A DNA stretch of 14,807 nt, taken from assembly GCA_041946685.1 (NCBI GenBank), contig JBHGAV010000080.1, positions 1-14,807 on the forward strand, read 5' to 3'. The notes below the pieces were generated by a model. That model did not search any database and was not told where the DNA came from. It saw only the letters and a list, made by a program, of their open reading frames with translations. A program made the translations under genes and the position numbers. How positions within the stretch are numbered: position 1 is the stretch's first letter; each line of letters opens with the position of its first letter. The stretch is from JBHGAV01 sp041946685. Its GTDB lineage: Bacteria; Acidobacteriota; Terriglobia; Bryobacterales; Bryobacteraceae. Below, piece by piece: positions 1 to 6,419 of this stretch.

Positions 1-881
1 CACATCTCCATTTCCTTCTCCACCTGCATCTGGATCTGGTCCATGGGGACGTGGCCCGGCCCCTCGATCATGACCTGGACGTCGTACTCCCAGGCCTTCC
101 TGGTCAACTCCCCGAGGGTCTTCAGCTCGGCGAACTGCGCCTCGTCGCTGGCATCGGCGAGCGAACCGGGCCGCAGGCCGTCGCCGAGAGAGAAGCAGAC
201 GTCGTACTTCTGGAAGATCTTGCAGATCTGGTCGAAGTGCTCGTAGAGGAAGTTCTGCCGGTGGTTCCGTACCATCCACTGCGCCAGGATAGCGCCGCCC
301 CGGCTCACAATGCCGGTGATTCGGCGCGTGGTCATGGGAATGTACTCGACCAAGACGCCCGCGTGGATGGTCATGTAGTCGACGCCCTGCTCGGCCTGCT
401 CCTCGATCACCTCCAGCATGAGTTGCGGGGTGATGTCCTCCACCCTCCGGACGCGCGCCACGGCCTCGTAGATGGGGACGGTGCCGACGGGCACCGGGGA
501 GTTGGAGATGATGGCCTGCCGGATGGCGGCCAGGTCGCCACCCGTGGACAAGTCCATCACGGTGTCGGCGCCGTACTTGATCGAGTAACGGAGTTTCTCC
601 AATTCCTCCTCTATGTTGGAGGACACCGCGGAGTTGCCGATATTGGCGTTGATCTTGCAGCGGCTGGCGATCCCGATGGCCATGGGCTCCAGGTTGGTGT
701 GGCGCACATTGGCCGGGATGACCATGCGGCCTCTGGCGACCTCGCTCCGGACGAGTTCCGGCGGCAGCCGCTCACTCCGGGCGACCGACATCATTTCCTC
801 GGTGGTGATGCCCTGCCGGGCGTAGCGCAACTGCGTCCGGACGGCATCCCCCACGCGCTTTGCGACCCATTCGGATCTCAT
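1..881 (-). CDS. thiC: Phosphomethylpyrimidine synthase ThiC, 3' end cut by window edge
   Basis: This radical-SAM enzyme converts aminoimidazole ribotide to HMP phosphate in thiamine pyrimidine synthesis in the cytoplasm. The 293 visible residues carry typical ThiC blocks: IPANVRHTNLEP (55-66), KINANIGNSAVSSN (76-89), MDLSTGGD (109-116), SRGG (193-196) and EGPGHVPMDQIQ (273-284). The C-terminal Fe-S cysteine motif lies outside the window. The protein starts close to the core, without the long N-terminal extension of E. coli ThiC. The ATG at 881 is preceded by GAAGGAG about seven bases away. It is the last visible gene of the minus-strand group, 75 bp after recJ. That gap is too short for a TPP riboswitch and shows no CTGAGA core. 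Identity is near certain; how it is regulated is not visible. Confidence 0.97.
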   Translation of the reverse strand, partial: MRSEWVAKRVGDAVRTQLRYARQGITTEEMMSVARSERLPPELVRSEVARGRMVIPANVRHTNLEPMAIGIASRCKINANIGNSAVSSNIEEELEKLRYSIKYGADTVMDLSTGGDLAAIRQAIISNSPVPVGTVPIYEAVARVRRVEDITPQLMLEVIEEQAEQGVDYMTIHAGVLVEYIPMTTRRITGIVSRGGAILAQWMVRNHRQNFLYEHFDQICKIFQKYDVCFSLGDGLRPGSLADASDEAQFAELKTLGELTRKAWEYDVQVMIEGPGHVPMDQIQMQVEKEMEM

Positions 882-916
882 CTCAGACTCCTTCGACCTG
901 CCCTCTGACTACCTCG

Positions 917-926
917 ATTATGGCAC
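917..926 (-). promoter_or_regulatory. Possible extended -10 promoter ahead of thiC
   Basis: Read on the minus strand, the recJ-thiC gap contains TGCCATAAT, which fits an extended -10 (TGn plus CATAAT). I see no convincing -35. A start about seven bases downstream would give a leader of roughly 30 nt containing only the ribosome site. This would let thiC be expressed apart from recJ. The evidence is a motif match only. Confidence 0.28.
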
Positions 927-956
927 ACCATTTCCGAACCGGAGCCTGATCGGCCG

Positions 957-2690
957 CTACCGGGCGCGCACATCCCGCACGACGGCGCTCCAGCCCGCGC
1001 GCCCGCGCGAGGACGCGTATGCATCCTGTTCACAACAAAAGGCTAAGTCCACACGAGCCCCGCTCGGGAGCTCGCTGAGCCGCCCGGCGAAGTTCCAGGC
1101 AATTAGCGGCAAAGTGGTGCTTCCCTGACGGACCGCAAAACGAAGATGTTTGTCCTTCAGGACGGCCGGGGCCCCGGCCACCTCCACGTCGAGCAGGGCG
1201 TACACGGGGGTGGGATTGCCGCAGCCGAAGGGGGCCAGGGACAAGGTCTCGGACACAGCCGCGTCGGTCAGGTCCGACAGTTCGACGCGGGCGTCGAGTT
1301 CCAGCACCGGCGTGAGATCGTCATCCGAGAGGCATTCGGCGGCGCGCGCATTCAACCGCTCGCGAAACTCGCCGACGCGCGCAACAGGCAAAGTGACCCC
1401 AATTGCCTGGCGATGCCCTCCGAACTGATGGAACAGGTCCGGCATCGACTCCAGCGCCTCCAGCAAGTGGAAAGTGGGGATGCTGCGGCCCGAGCCCTGC
1501 GCCAGGCCGGTTTCCGGATCCTCGCCAAGCACTACCGCCGGCCGGTGAAAGCGCTCCACCAGGCGGCTGGCCACGATGCCGACAACGCCGCGGTGCCAGT
1601 TCAACCCCGAGAAGACCAAGGCCTTCTGGCCGGGGCCGACGGGAGAGCGGGAACATTCGTCGAGGATGCTCTTGATGATCTCCGCCTCAGCCTGCTGGCG
1701 TTCCTCGTTAAGGGAGTGGAGTCCGGCGGCGAGACTGCGGGCCCGCTCGCGGTCCTCCGTCAGAAACAGCTCGATCACGTCTCCGGCGTTGGCCATGCGC
1801 CCCGCGGCGTTCATGCGGGGGGCGATCCGGAACGCGACCTGGCGCGCCGAGGGCTCGTCCCCCTCGCCGAAGCCCGCGATGTCCAGGAGGGCCCGGAGGC
1901 CGAGGTTGCGGACCGACCGCAGCCCCTCCAGTCCATGCTTGACCAGGATGCGGTTCTCGCCCGTGAGCGGAACCACATCGGCCACGGTGCCGATGGCGAC
2001 CAGCTTCAGAAAGGACCCCAGCATGCGCCGGCGCCGCTCCTCCGGCCAACCGAGCGATTGAAGCAGAGCCTGCACCAGTTTGAAGGCGACACCGGCGCCG
2101 CAGAGGTTCTTGTCCGGGTACGGGCAATCGGGGCGCTTTGGATTGAGAACGGCGACCGCCGGCGGAAGCCCTTCATCCGGCAGGTGGTGATCGGTGATGA
2201 TCACATCCATGTTGAGGGCCGTGGCCCGAGCCACCTCCGCCTGCGCCCGCACTCCCGTATCCGCACTGATGAGCAGCCGCACGCCTGAGGCCGCGGCCTG
2301 CTCGATGACGTCGCCGCGCAGACCGTAGCCCTCCCGTAAGCGGTTCGGGACGTGAAAGGAGACCTTTCCACCGGCCCGCTCGATGGCCTTCTTCAGGATC
2401 ACGACGGAGGTCACGCCGTCCACATCGTAGTCCCCGTACAGCAGGATCTGCTCTCCCCGCCGGATGGCCTCGAGCAGCCGGGCGACCGCCTCCGGCATGG
2501 ACTTCAAGAGGAAGGGATCGTGGAGACCGTCCAGAGACGGTTCCAGAAAGCGCCGCGCCGCATCCGGATCGGCGTACCCCCGGCGCACCAGGACGCTCGC
2601 CGCCGGGGTTTGCAGCCCCAGCGCGGACGAGAGAGAGCGAACCTGGCTGGGATCGATCTGAGGCAACAGCCACCGCACTGGTGCAGGCAT
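957..2690 (-). CDS. recJ: Single-stranded-DNA-specific exonuclease RecJ
   Basis: RecJ degrades single-stranded DNA 5' to 3' in recombination and mismatch or base-excision repair, acting in the cytoplasm with divalent metal. At 577 aa it has the usual family length. The DHH phosphoesterase motifs are present in order: GDYDVDG (86-92), a DTG block (144-146), TDHH (166-169), ADVVPL (237-242), RMNAAGR (292-298), SGRSIP (400-405) and FGGH (423-426). An OB-like C-terminal part follows. Two small departures from common sequences are DTG where DCG or DNG is usual, and GGHRQAIG where GGHxxAAG is usual. All metal-binding Asp and His residues are kept, so it should be active. The ATG start lies 12 bp after the preceding gene, with no clear Shine-Dalgarno and an in-frame stop just upstream. 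Translation probably relies on ribosomes finishing that gene. Confidence 0.97.
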   Translation of the reverse strand: MPAPVRWLLPQIDPSQVRSLSSALGLQTPAASVLVRRGYADPDAARRFLEPSLDGLHDPFLLKSMPEAVARLLEAIRRGEQILLYGDYDVDGVTSVVILKKAIERAGGKVSFHVPNRLREGYGLRGDVIEQAAASGVRLLISADTGVRAQAEVARATALNMDVIITDHHLPDEGLPPAVAVLNPKRPDCPYPDKNLCGAGVAFKLVQALLQSLGWPEERRRRMLGSFLKLVAIGTVADVVPLTGENRILVKHGLEGLRSVRNLGLRALLDIAGFGEGDEPSARQVAFRIAPRMNAAGRMANAGDVIELFLTEDRERARSLAAGLHSLNEERQQAEAEIIKSILDECSRSPVGPGQKALVFSGLNWHRGVVGIVASRLVERFHRPAVVLGEDPETGLAQGSGRSIPTFHLLEALESMPDLFHQFGGHRQAIGVTLPVARVGEFRERLNARAAECLSDDDLTPVLELDARVELSDLTDAAVSETLSLAPFGCGNPTPVYALLDVEVAGAPAVLKDKHLRFAVRQGSTTLPLIAWNFAGRLSELPSGARVDLAFCCEQDAYASSRGRAGWSAVVRDVRAR

Positions 2691-2702
2691 CCAGAGAAGA
2701 CT

Positions 2703-3197
2703 TCAATTGCGGGAGAAGTAGTCCCCCATCGACTCGTCTTCGTCCTCTTCCTGGTCTTCCGAAGCATAGCCGTCGATCTGGTCCAGGATCTGGTGAAACT
2801 CCCCGAACCAGTCTGCCTGTATCTCGTAGACGTACGTTCGCCCGTCGTAATCGTAGGAGACTTCGAGCACGCAGGTGAAGCCCTGGTAGGACAGCATCTC
2901 CCGCAGCCTGCGCTCGAGGCTGCGGCGCTCGTCTGCCGGCAGATCGCAGTCTTCGAGACTGTCCAGAGCGTCGTCCACCATCTCCCGCACGAATTCGAGG
3001 CAATGGAAGACAACCAGTTTGACTCCGGCCTGGCGGGCGGTGGCTAGGAAGGAAGGAAAATCCGGGCGGCGGCGGGTGTCCCAATAGGCAACCGGCCGCG
3101 CCTGCCCGTTGCGGCAGCAGCCCTGAAACAGGACAAGGCCCTCCTCGGCGATCTGCGCCGGGATTTCATTCTTCAAAACGTCCAGGTTGGCTTTCAT
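2703..3197 (-). CDS. Unrecognised 164-aa protein coupled to the aldehyde dehydrogenase
   Basis: I do not recognise a family. The protein has no signal peptide or membrane segment and should be cytoplasmic. It has a Cys-Cys pair in GCCRNGQ (26-32), a hydrophobic strand GVKLVVFHCLEF (58-69), a charged helical stretch (75-102), a beta-like segment FTCVLEVSYDYDGRTYVYEI (107-126), and a strongly acidic tail (about 147-156) before the end FSRN. The overall pattern suggests a small alpha/beta protein. Its ATG overlaps the dehydrogenase stop as ATGA (3194-3197), so the two are translationally coupled. recJ follows 12 bp later. The coupling suggests but does not prove a link with the microcompartment enzyme; an accessory to recJ is also possible. 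Confidence 0.85.
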   Translation of the reverse strand: MKANLDVLKNEIPAQIAEEGLVLFQGCCRNGQARPVAYWDTRRRPDFPSFLATARQAGVKLVVFHCLEFVREMVDDALDSLEDCDLPADERRSLERRLREMLSYQGFTCVLEVSYDYDGRTYVYEIQADWFGEFHQILDQIDGYASEDQEEDEDESMGDYFSRN

Positions 3198-4969
3198 CGG
3201 CGCTCGGCTACGACCAGAATGTCGTGTTGGTCCCCCAGTTCACGTGCCGAGGGAGTCACGATCGTCTTCGGACCGATAAAGATCTTGCGGTTGGCCTGGA
3301 TGGCCTCGCGCACATCGCTCTCGCAAACGAAGTCCGCAATTCTGACCTCAGGGACAGGCCGTGGGGGCGGCGCGGCGGCGGATCGAGCCGGCGGAGGAGC
3401 CTGGGCAGCGGGCTTCTGCTTCCCGGCCAGGAACTGATCGACGACCTGGGCGGACAATTGGGCGGCTGTCGCGCTCCCGGCCGGCGAAGCCGCGGCGGGA
3501 GAATCGAATCGAATGCCTCGCTCGGCCAGGTAGCGCTCGACGGCCGCCGCGATCAACCCTCTTTCGCCGGACGCAGCCTGAGCGGAACCCGCGGGCGGAA
3601 CCGTGAACGCCTCCTCCGGCCGGCGCACGGCGTAGGTGAGCCGCTTGGTATTGATGAGGTGGAGCGGACCGACGTTGTCTCCAGTGCTGTTGCCGCCGGC
3701 GGCTCCGCAGCCCAGCGTCATCGAGGGCAGCAGGTTGGTGGTGATGCCGACCGACCCCGCAGGAGACTGGGTGTTCACCATCACCCGCATCGCGGGCATG
3801 CGCTCGGCAAAAGCCCGAATCCGCGACTCGTCTTTGGAGAAGATCACGCAGGTATGACCCTCCCCTCCGTAATGCAGGATGGCTTCACAGGTGTCCAGCG
3901 CTTCGGCAAAATCCTTGACGAACAGAAGCGCCAGCACCGGCGAGAGCTTCTCGGCCGAGAGCGGGTGCTGCCTGCCGACGCCCTTGATCTCGACGGCGAT
4001 GATCGAAGTGTCGAGGGGCACCCGGAAGCCGGCGAGCTCGGCGATCTTGGTTGGCGATTGGCCCACGCACTTGGCGTTGATCCCCCCGCCGGGCTTGATG
4101 AGCGTCCGCTCCAGCGCTTCCCGCTCCTGGTCGTTGCACAGGTAAGCTCTTCCCCGCTTGAGCTCGGTCAGGATGGGTTCACGCAGGCTCTCTTCGGCCA
4201 CCAGCGCCTGCTCGCTGCTGCACACCGTTCCGAAATCGAACGATTTGCCCTGGATCACCTTGGCGACGCCGTCGGCGACGTCGTAGCTGGGGTCCAGAAG
4301 GACGGGAACGTTGCCGGGGCCGACGCCGAAGGCGGGCTTGCCGCTGGAGTAGGCTGCGCGCACCATCCCCGAGCCGCCCGTGGCCAGGATTACGGCGACC
4401 CGCTCGCTCCGCATCAGGGCTTGCGTGCCCTCGAGCGACGGCCTGGTGAGGCACTGGACAATGCCCTCGGGGGCTCCCGCTTCCACCGCGGCCCGATGCA
4501 CGATTTCCGCGGTTTCGTAAGTGCAACCCTTGGCGTTAGGGTGCGGGCTGATGACGATTCCGTTGCCGGCCTTCAGCGAGACGACAACTTTGTAGATGAC
4601 GGTAGAGGTCGGATTGGTCGTGGGCACCACGGCCGCTACCACGCCCATGGGGACGCCGTATTCGACGAGCTTCTCGTCGGGCAATTCCCGGAGCAAGCCG
4701 ACGGTCTTCATGCCCCGGATACGGCGCGGCAGCCATTCGGCACAGAGGTAGTTCTTGACTACTTTGTCCTCGACGTTGCCGTAGGTGGTCTCGCTGACCG
4801 CCATCTCGGCGAGGCGGCGGGCGTGCTCGCGGCCGGCGGCGGCCACGCGCTCCACCACGGCATCTACCTGCTGCTGCGTGAAGAGCCGGTACTGCAGCCA
4901 GGCCGCGTACGCCCTTTCGACTTTTACCCGGACTTCCTCCAACGCGGCGGAATCGGTTTCGTGTGGCAT
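3194..4969 (-). CDS. CoA-acylating aldehyde dehydrogenase, microcompartment type, with C-terminal extension
   Basis: The enzyme oxidises an aldehyde to an acyl-CoA with NAD+ and CoA, like PduP or EutE in microcompartments. Using the ATG at 4969 (591 aa), it shows VPTTNPTST (115-123), ATGGSGMVRAAYSSGKP (196-212), GVGPGNVP (215-222), catalytic Cys250 in GTVCSSEQ, and GEGHTCVI (369-376). The catalytic core ends near residue 460. About 130 extra residues follow: two short amphipathic helices (about 468-487 and 501-516), a Pro/Ala-rich linker, and a final compact module ending in VREAIQANRKIFIGPKTI, then TPSARELG. The helices resemble encapsulation peptides. An in-frame GTG at 4981 would add four residues but has no ribosome site, whereas AGGAGG sits two bases before the ATG. 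The gene lies about 60 bp after the shell protein. The substrate cannot be read from sequence. PduP/EutE/AdhE-type is sure; the specific pathway is not. Confidence 0.93.
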   Translation of the reverse strand: MPHETDSAALEEVRVKVERAYAAWLQYRLFTQQQVDAVVERVAAAGREHARRLAEMAVSETTYGNVEDKVVKNYLCAEWLPRRIRGMKTVGLLRELPDEKLVEYGVPMGVVAAVVPTTNPTSTVIYKVVVSLKAGNGIVISPHPNAKGCTYETAEIVHRAAVEAGAPEGIVQCLTRPSLEGTQALMRSERVAVILATGGSGMVRAAYSSGKPAFGVGPGNVPVLLDPSYDVADGVAKVIQGKSFDFGTVCSSEQALVAEESLREPILTELKRGRAYLCNDQEREALERTLIKPGGGINAKCVGQSPTKIAELAGFRVPLDTSIIAVEIKGVGRQHPLSAEKLSPVLALLFVKDFAEALDTCEAILHYGGEGHTCVIFSKDESRIRAFAERMPAMRVMVNTQSPAGSVGITTNLLPSMTLGCGAAGGNSTGDNVGPLHLINTKRLTYAVRRPEEAFTVPPAGSAQAASGERGLIAAAVERYLAERGIRFDSPAAASPAGSATAAQLSAQVVDQFLAGKQKPAAQAPPPARSAAAPPPRPVPEVRIADFVCESDVREAIQANRKIFIGPKTIVTPSARELGDQHDILVVAERR

Positions 4970-5028
4970 TGCCTCCTGCACCGCGCCCGGAGAGGCGCGG
5001 CCTCCAAACTGGCTGCGTTCTCCTTGCG

Positions 5029-5319
5029 TCAGGCGGGCTTCTTCGCCTTAGACCCGCCCGGGAGAACCTTCTCCACTTCCTCGTGAGGATTCGGGATGAC
5101 ATGCACGGCGACCAACTCGCCGACCCGGCGCGCTGCCGCAGCACCGGCGTCGGTGGCGGCCTTGACGGCCCCGACGTCGCCCCGGACGGAGACCATCACA
5201 TAACCCGCGCCGACGTATTCCCTGCCCGTCAGTACGACGTTGGCCGTCTTCACCATGGCGTCCGCCGCCTCGATGGCGCCAACCAGTCCCTTCGTCTCGA
5301 TCATTCCGAGCGCTTCCAT
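5029..5319 (-). CDS. Bacterial microcompartment hexameric shell protein (BMC-H, PduA/EutM/CcmK type)
   Basis: This protein forms hexameric tiles of a proteinaceous organelle that encloses aldehyde-producing metabolism. The 96-aa protein is a single BMC domain. It opens with MEALGMIETKGLVGAIEAAD, continues with the TANV and YVGAGYVMVSVRGDVGAVKAATDAG blocks, and ends in HVIPNPHEEVEKVLP plus a short lysine-rich tail. This is the usual length and layout of PduA or EutM. AGGAGG stands four bases before the ATG. It is the first gene of the minus-strand run and directly precedes the dehydrogenase. No BMC-P, BMC-T, PduL or signature enzyme gene is found in the window, so the rest of the shell and pathway must lie elsewhere or this is a reduced locus. 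Pore-lining residues were not modelled. Confidence 0.97.
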   Translation of the reverse strand: MEALGMIETKGLVGAIEAADAMVKTANVVLTGREYVGAGYVMVSVRGDVGAVKAATDAGAAAARRVGELVAVHVIPNPHEEVEKVLPGGSKAKKPA

Positions 5320-5476
5320 TGTGCCTCCTGAGAGTGCCGGCCTCGCGGCCGATCCTTCACGGTATCACAGCGGAAAGAGGGCCACAATGGCGGCTTGCGC
5401 TCGTGTATAAGGACGTGTAGACTCCGAGAGGCGGGGCAGTCAGGCTGCTCCGGAATTCTGGAAGGAGGAAACGTTT
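5320..5476. other. Divergent intergenic region between the BMC operon and the secreted-protein pair
   Basis: This 157-bp gap must hold promoters for both directions. Toward the right, GTGTATAAGG gives a possible -10 (TATAAG, 5406-5411) without a good -35. Toward the left, TGTGATACC near 5360 could be a weak -10. GCCGGCCTCGCGGCCGATC near 5337-5355 is GC-rich and partly self-complementary. None of these sites is strong enough to call with confidence. Confidence 0.4.
5449..5468 (+). promoter_or_regulatory. Leader hairpin abutting the Shine-Dalgarno of the first secreted paralogue
   Basis: TCCGG (5449-5453) can pair with CTGGA (5458-5462) around an AATT loop, with one G-U pair. The ribosome site AAGGAGG begins on the last base of the stem (5462-5468), and the GTG start follows eight bases later. 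The second paralogue has the same arrangement, so the structure may matter for translation or mRNA stability. The pairing is seen directly; its function is inferred. Confidence 0.45.
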
Positions 5477-5875
5477 GTGAGAAAGAACATCCTGTTGTGC
5501 GGCGTGGCGTTGCTCGCCGTGTTCGCCGTGGCGGCCAGCGCCGCCGATATCACCGGAAAGTGGGTCGCGCAGATTCCCGGGCGGCAGGGAGGAACCATGG
5601 AGCAGACCTTCAACTTCAAGCAGAGCGGCGAGACGCTGACGGGAACGGTCTCCGGCGGAAGGGGTGACCAGGAGATCTCGCAAGGCAAGGTGAGCGGAGA
5701 TACGGTCTCCTTCGTGACGGTGATGAGCTTCGGCGGCGGTGAGATGAAGATGGTCTACAAGGGCACCATCGCTGGCAACGAGATCAAGTTCACGCGCAGC
5801 ATGGAGGGGGGGCCGGGCGGTGGCCCAGGCGGCCGGGGCGGCCCGACGGAATTCGTCGCCAAGAAGGCCTCCTGA
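5477..5875 (+). CDS. Small secreted beta-rich protein, first of a tandem pair
   Basis: This 132-aa exported protein has no assigned function. It has a signal peptide, MRKNILLCGVALLAVFAVAASA, with likely cleavage at ASA-AD. The mature part alternates short polar strands: ITGKWVAQIPGRQGG, TMEQTFNFKQSGETLTGTVS, GDQEISQGKVSGDTVSF and YKGTIAGNEIKFT. This pattern fits a small lipocalin-like beta-barrel or sandwich often annotated as hypothetical in Acidobacteria. A glycine-rich loop (111-122) precedes the conserved end TEFVAKKAS. Translation starts at GTG 5477, supported by AAGGAGG eight bases upstream. The next gene is a paralogue with roughly two thirds identical residues. The Gly-rich loop is longer here than in the paralogue. 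A ligand-binding or envelope role is a guess. Confidence 0.88.
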   Translation: MRKNILLCGVALLAVFAVAASAADITGKWVAQIPGRQGGTMEQTFNFKQSGETLTGTVSGGRGDQEISQGKVSGDTVSFVTVMSFGGGEMKMVYKGTIAGNEIKFTRSMEGGPGGGPGGRGGPTEFVAKKAS

Positions 5876-6014
5876 TCCTGGTAACGGCCGGTTGGCCATT
5901 AACGCTCCTTCATGAGGAAGGCAGGCTCCGCCCTCCGAGGCCGGGGCCTGTAATCTTCCCTGGCAGGCAGTCGTCTAGCCATTGAACAGGCTTCGGCCTG
6001 AAGGAGGAATTTTT
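5876..6014 (+). other. Spacer between the two secreted paralogues
   Basis: This 139-bp stretch holds no open reading frame worth calling. It has a GGCCGGTTGGCC inverted repeat near 5889-5900 with no T-tract, a possible weak -10 (TGTAATCT, about 5949-5956), and the leader hairpin of the second paralogue at its right end. It is unclear whether the pair is one transcript or two. Confidence 0.4.
5987..6007 (+). promoter_or_regulatory. UUCG tetraloop hairpin directly before the Shine-Dalgarno of the second paralogue
   Basis: CAGGC (5987-5991), TTCG (5992-5995) and GCCTG (5996-6000) form a perfect five-pair stem. The loop is the exceptionally stable C(UUCG)G tetraloop. AAGGAGG begins at the very next base (6001-6007), seven bases before the GTG start. 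It mirrors the hairpin of the first paralogue in position but not in sequence. Confidence 0.55.
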
Positions 6015-6398
6015 GTGAGAACAGTGGTGTTGACGAGTGTGGCGCTTCTGCTCGTTGTTGCTTTCGGAGCGGCGGCGGCTGATGTCAGCGGTAAGTGGGT
6101 GGCTCAGGTCCCCGGACGGCAAGGCCAGACCATGGAGCAGACCTTCACTTTCAAGGTGAATGGAGCGAGTCTGACCGGGACCGTCTCCAACCCGAGGGGT
6201 GACCAGGAAATCAGTGAGGGAAAGATCAGCGGGGACGACATCTCCTTCGTAGTTGTCCGCAAGTTCCAGGACATGGAGATGAAGTCGCTCTATAAGGGCA
6301 AGGTCGCCGGAAACGAGATCAAGTTCACGATGACCATGCAGGGCGGCATGGGCGGCGACCGGCCTCCGACCGAGTTCGTCGCGAAGAAGGCCTCGTAG
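6015..6398 (+). CDS. Small secreted beta-rich protein, second of a tandem pair
   Basis: This 127-aa exported protein is paralogous to the gene just upstream. The likely start is GTG 6015, which aligns with the GTG start of the paralogue and follows AAGGAGG. An ATG at 5982 lies inside the leader hairpin region and would put eleven residues before the signal peptide. The signal peptide runs MRTVVLTSVALLLVVAFGAAA, and mature ADVSGKWVAQVPGRQGQ matches the first copy closely. Shared blocks are GKWVAQ, PGRQG, TMEQTF, LTGTVS, RGDQEIS, YKG, AGNEIKFT and the identical end PTEFVAKKAS. The central loop KFQDMEMK replaces the first copy's SFGGGEMK, and the Gly-rich loop is shorter. Function is unknown; a lipocalin-like envelope role is inference. 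Confidence 0.88.
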   Translation: MRTVVLTSVALLLVVAFGAAAADVSGKWVAQVPGRQGQTMEQTFTFKVNGASLTGTVSNPRGDQEISEGKISGDDISFVVVRKFQDMEMKSLYKGKVAGNEIKFTMTMQGGMGGDRPPTEFVAKKAS

Positions 6399-6400
6399 TA

Positions 6401-6417
6401 TCCGCAGATCTCGCGGA
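6401..6417. terminator. Short hairpin between convergent genes
   Basis: TCCGC (6401-6405) and GCGGA (6413-6417) pair around a seven-base loop in the 21-bp gap between the second secreted paralogue and the TPR gene. The location suits a two-way terminator. The stem is short and lacks a T-tract on either strand, so support is weak. Confidence 0.3.
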
Positions 6418-6419
6418 AG

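Noticed and set aside
51..908. 285-codon plus-strand open frame
   Set aside because: It is antisense to thiC, whose minus-strand translation has unmistakable conserved motifs. The frame is open only because of GC-rich codon bias.
882..956. TPP riboswitch before thiC
   Set aside because: The gap is too short and lacks the CTGAGA core.
1146..2288. 380-codon plus-strand open frame
   Set aside because: It is antisense to recJ, with composition typical of a shadow frame.
957..2690. RecJ inactivation because of DTG and GGHRQAIG variants
   Set aside because: The metal-binding Asp and His residues are intact. The changed positions are non-catalytic and vary in the family.
3224..5086. 620-codon plus-strand open frame
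   Set aside because: It runs opposite the aldehyde dehydrogenase and part of the shell gene, has low-complexity Arg/Gly/Asp/His composition and no recognisable domain.
5357..5899. 180-codon minus-strand open frame spanning the intergenic region and first secreted gene
   Set aside because: The opposite strand has a signal peptide, Shine-Dalgarno and a paralogue with the same reading frame. This frame has none of these.
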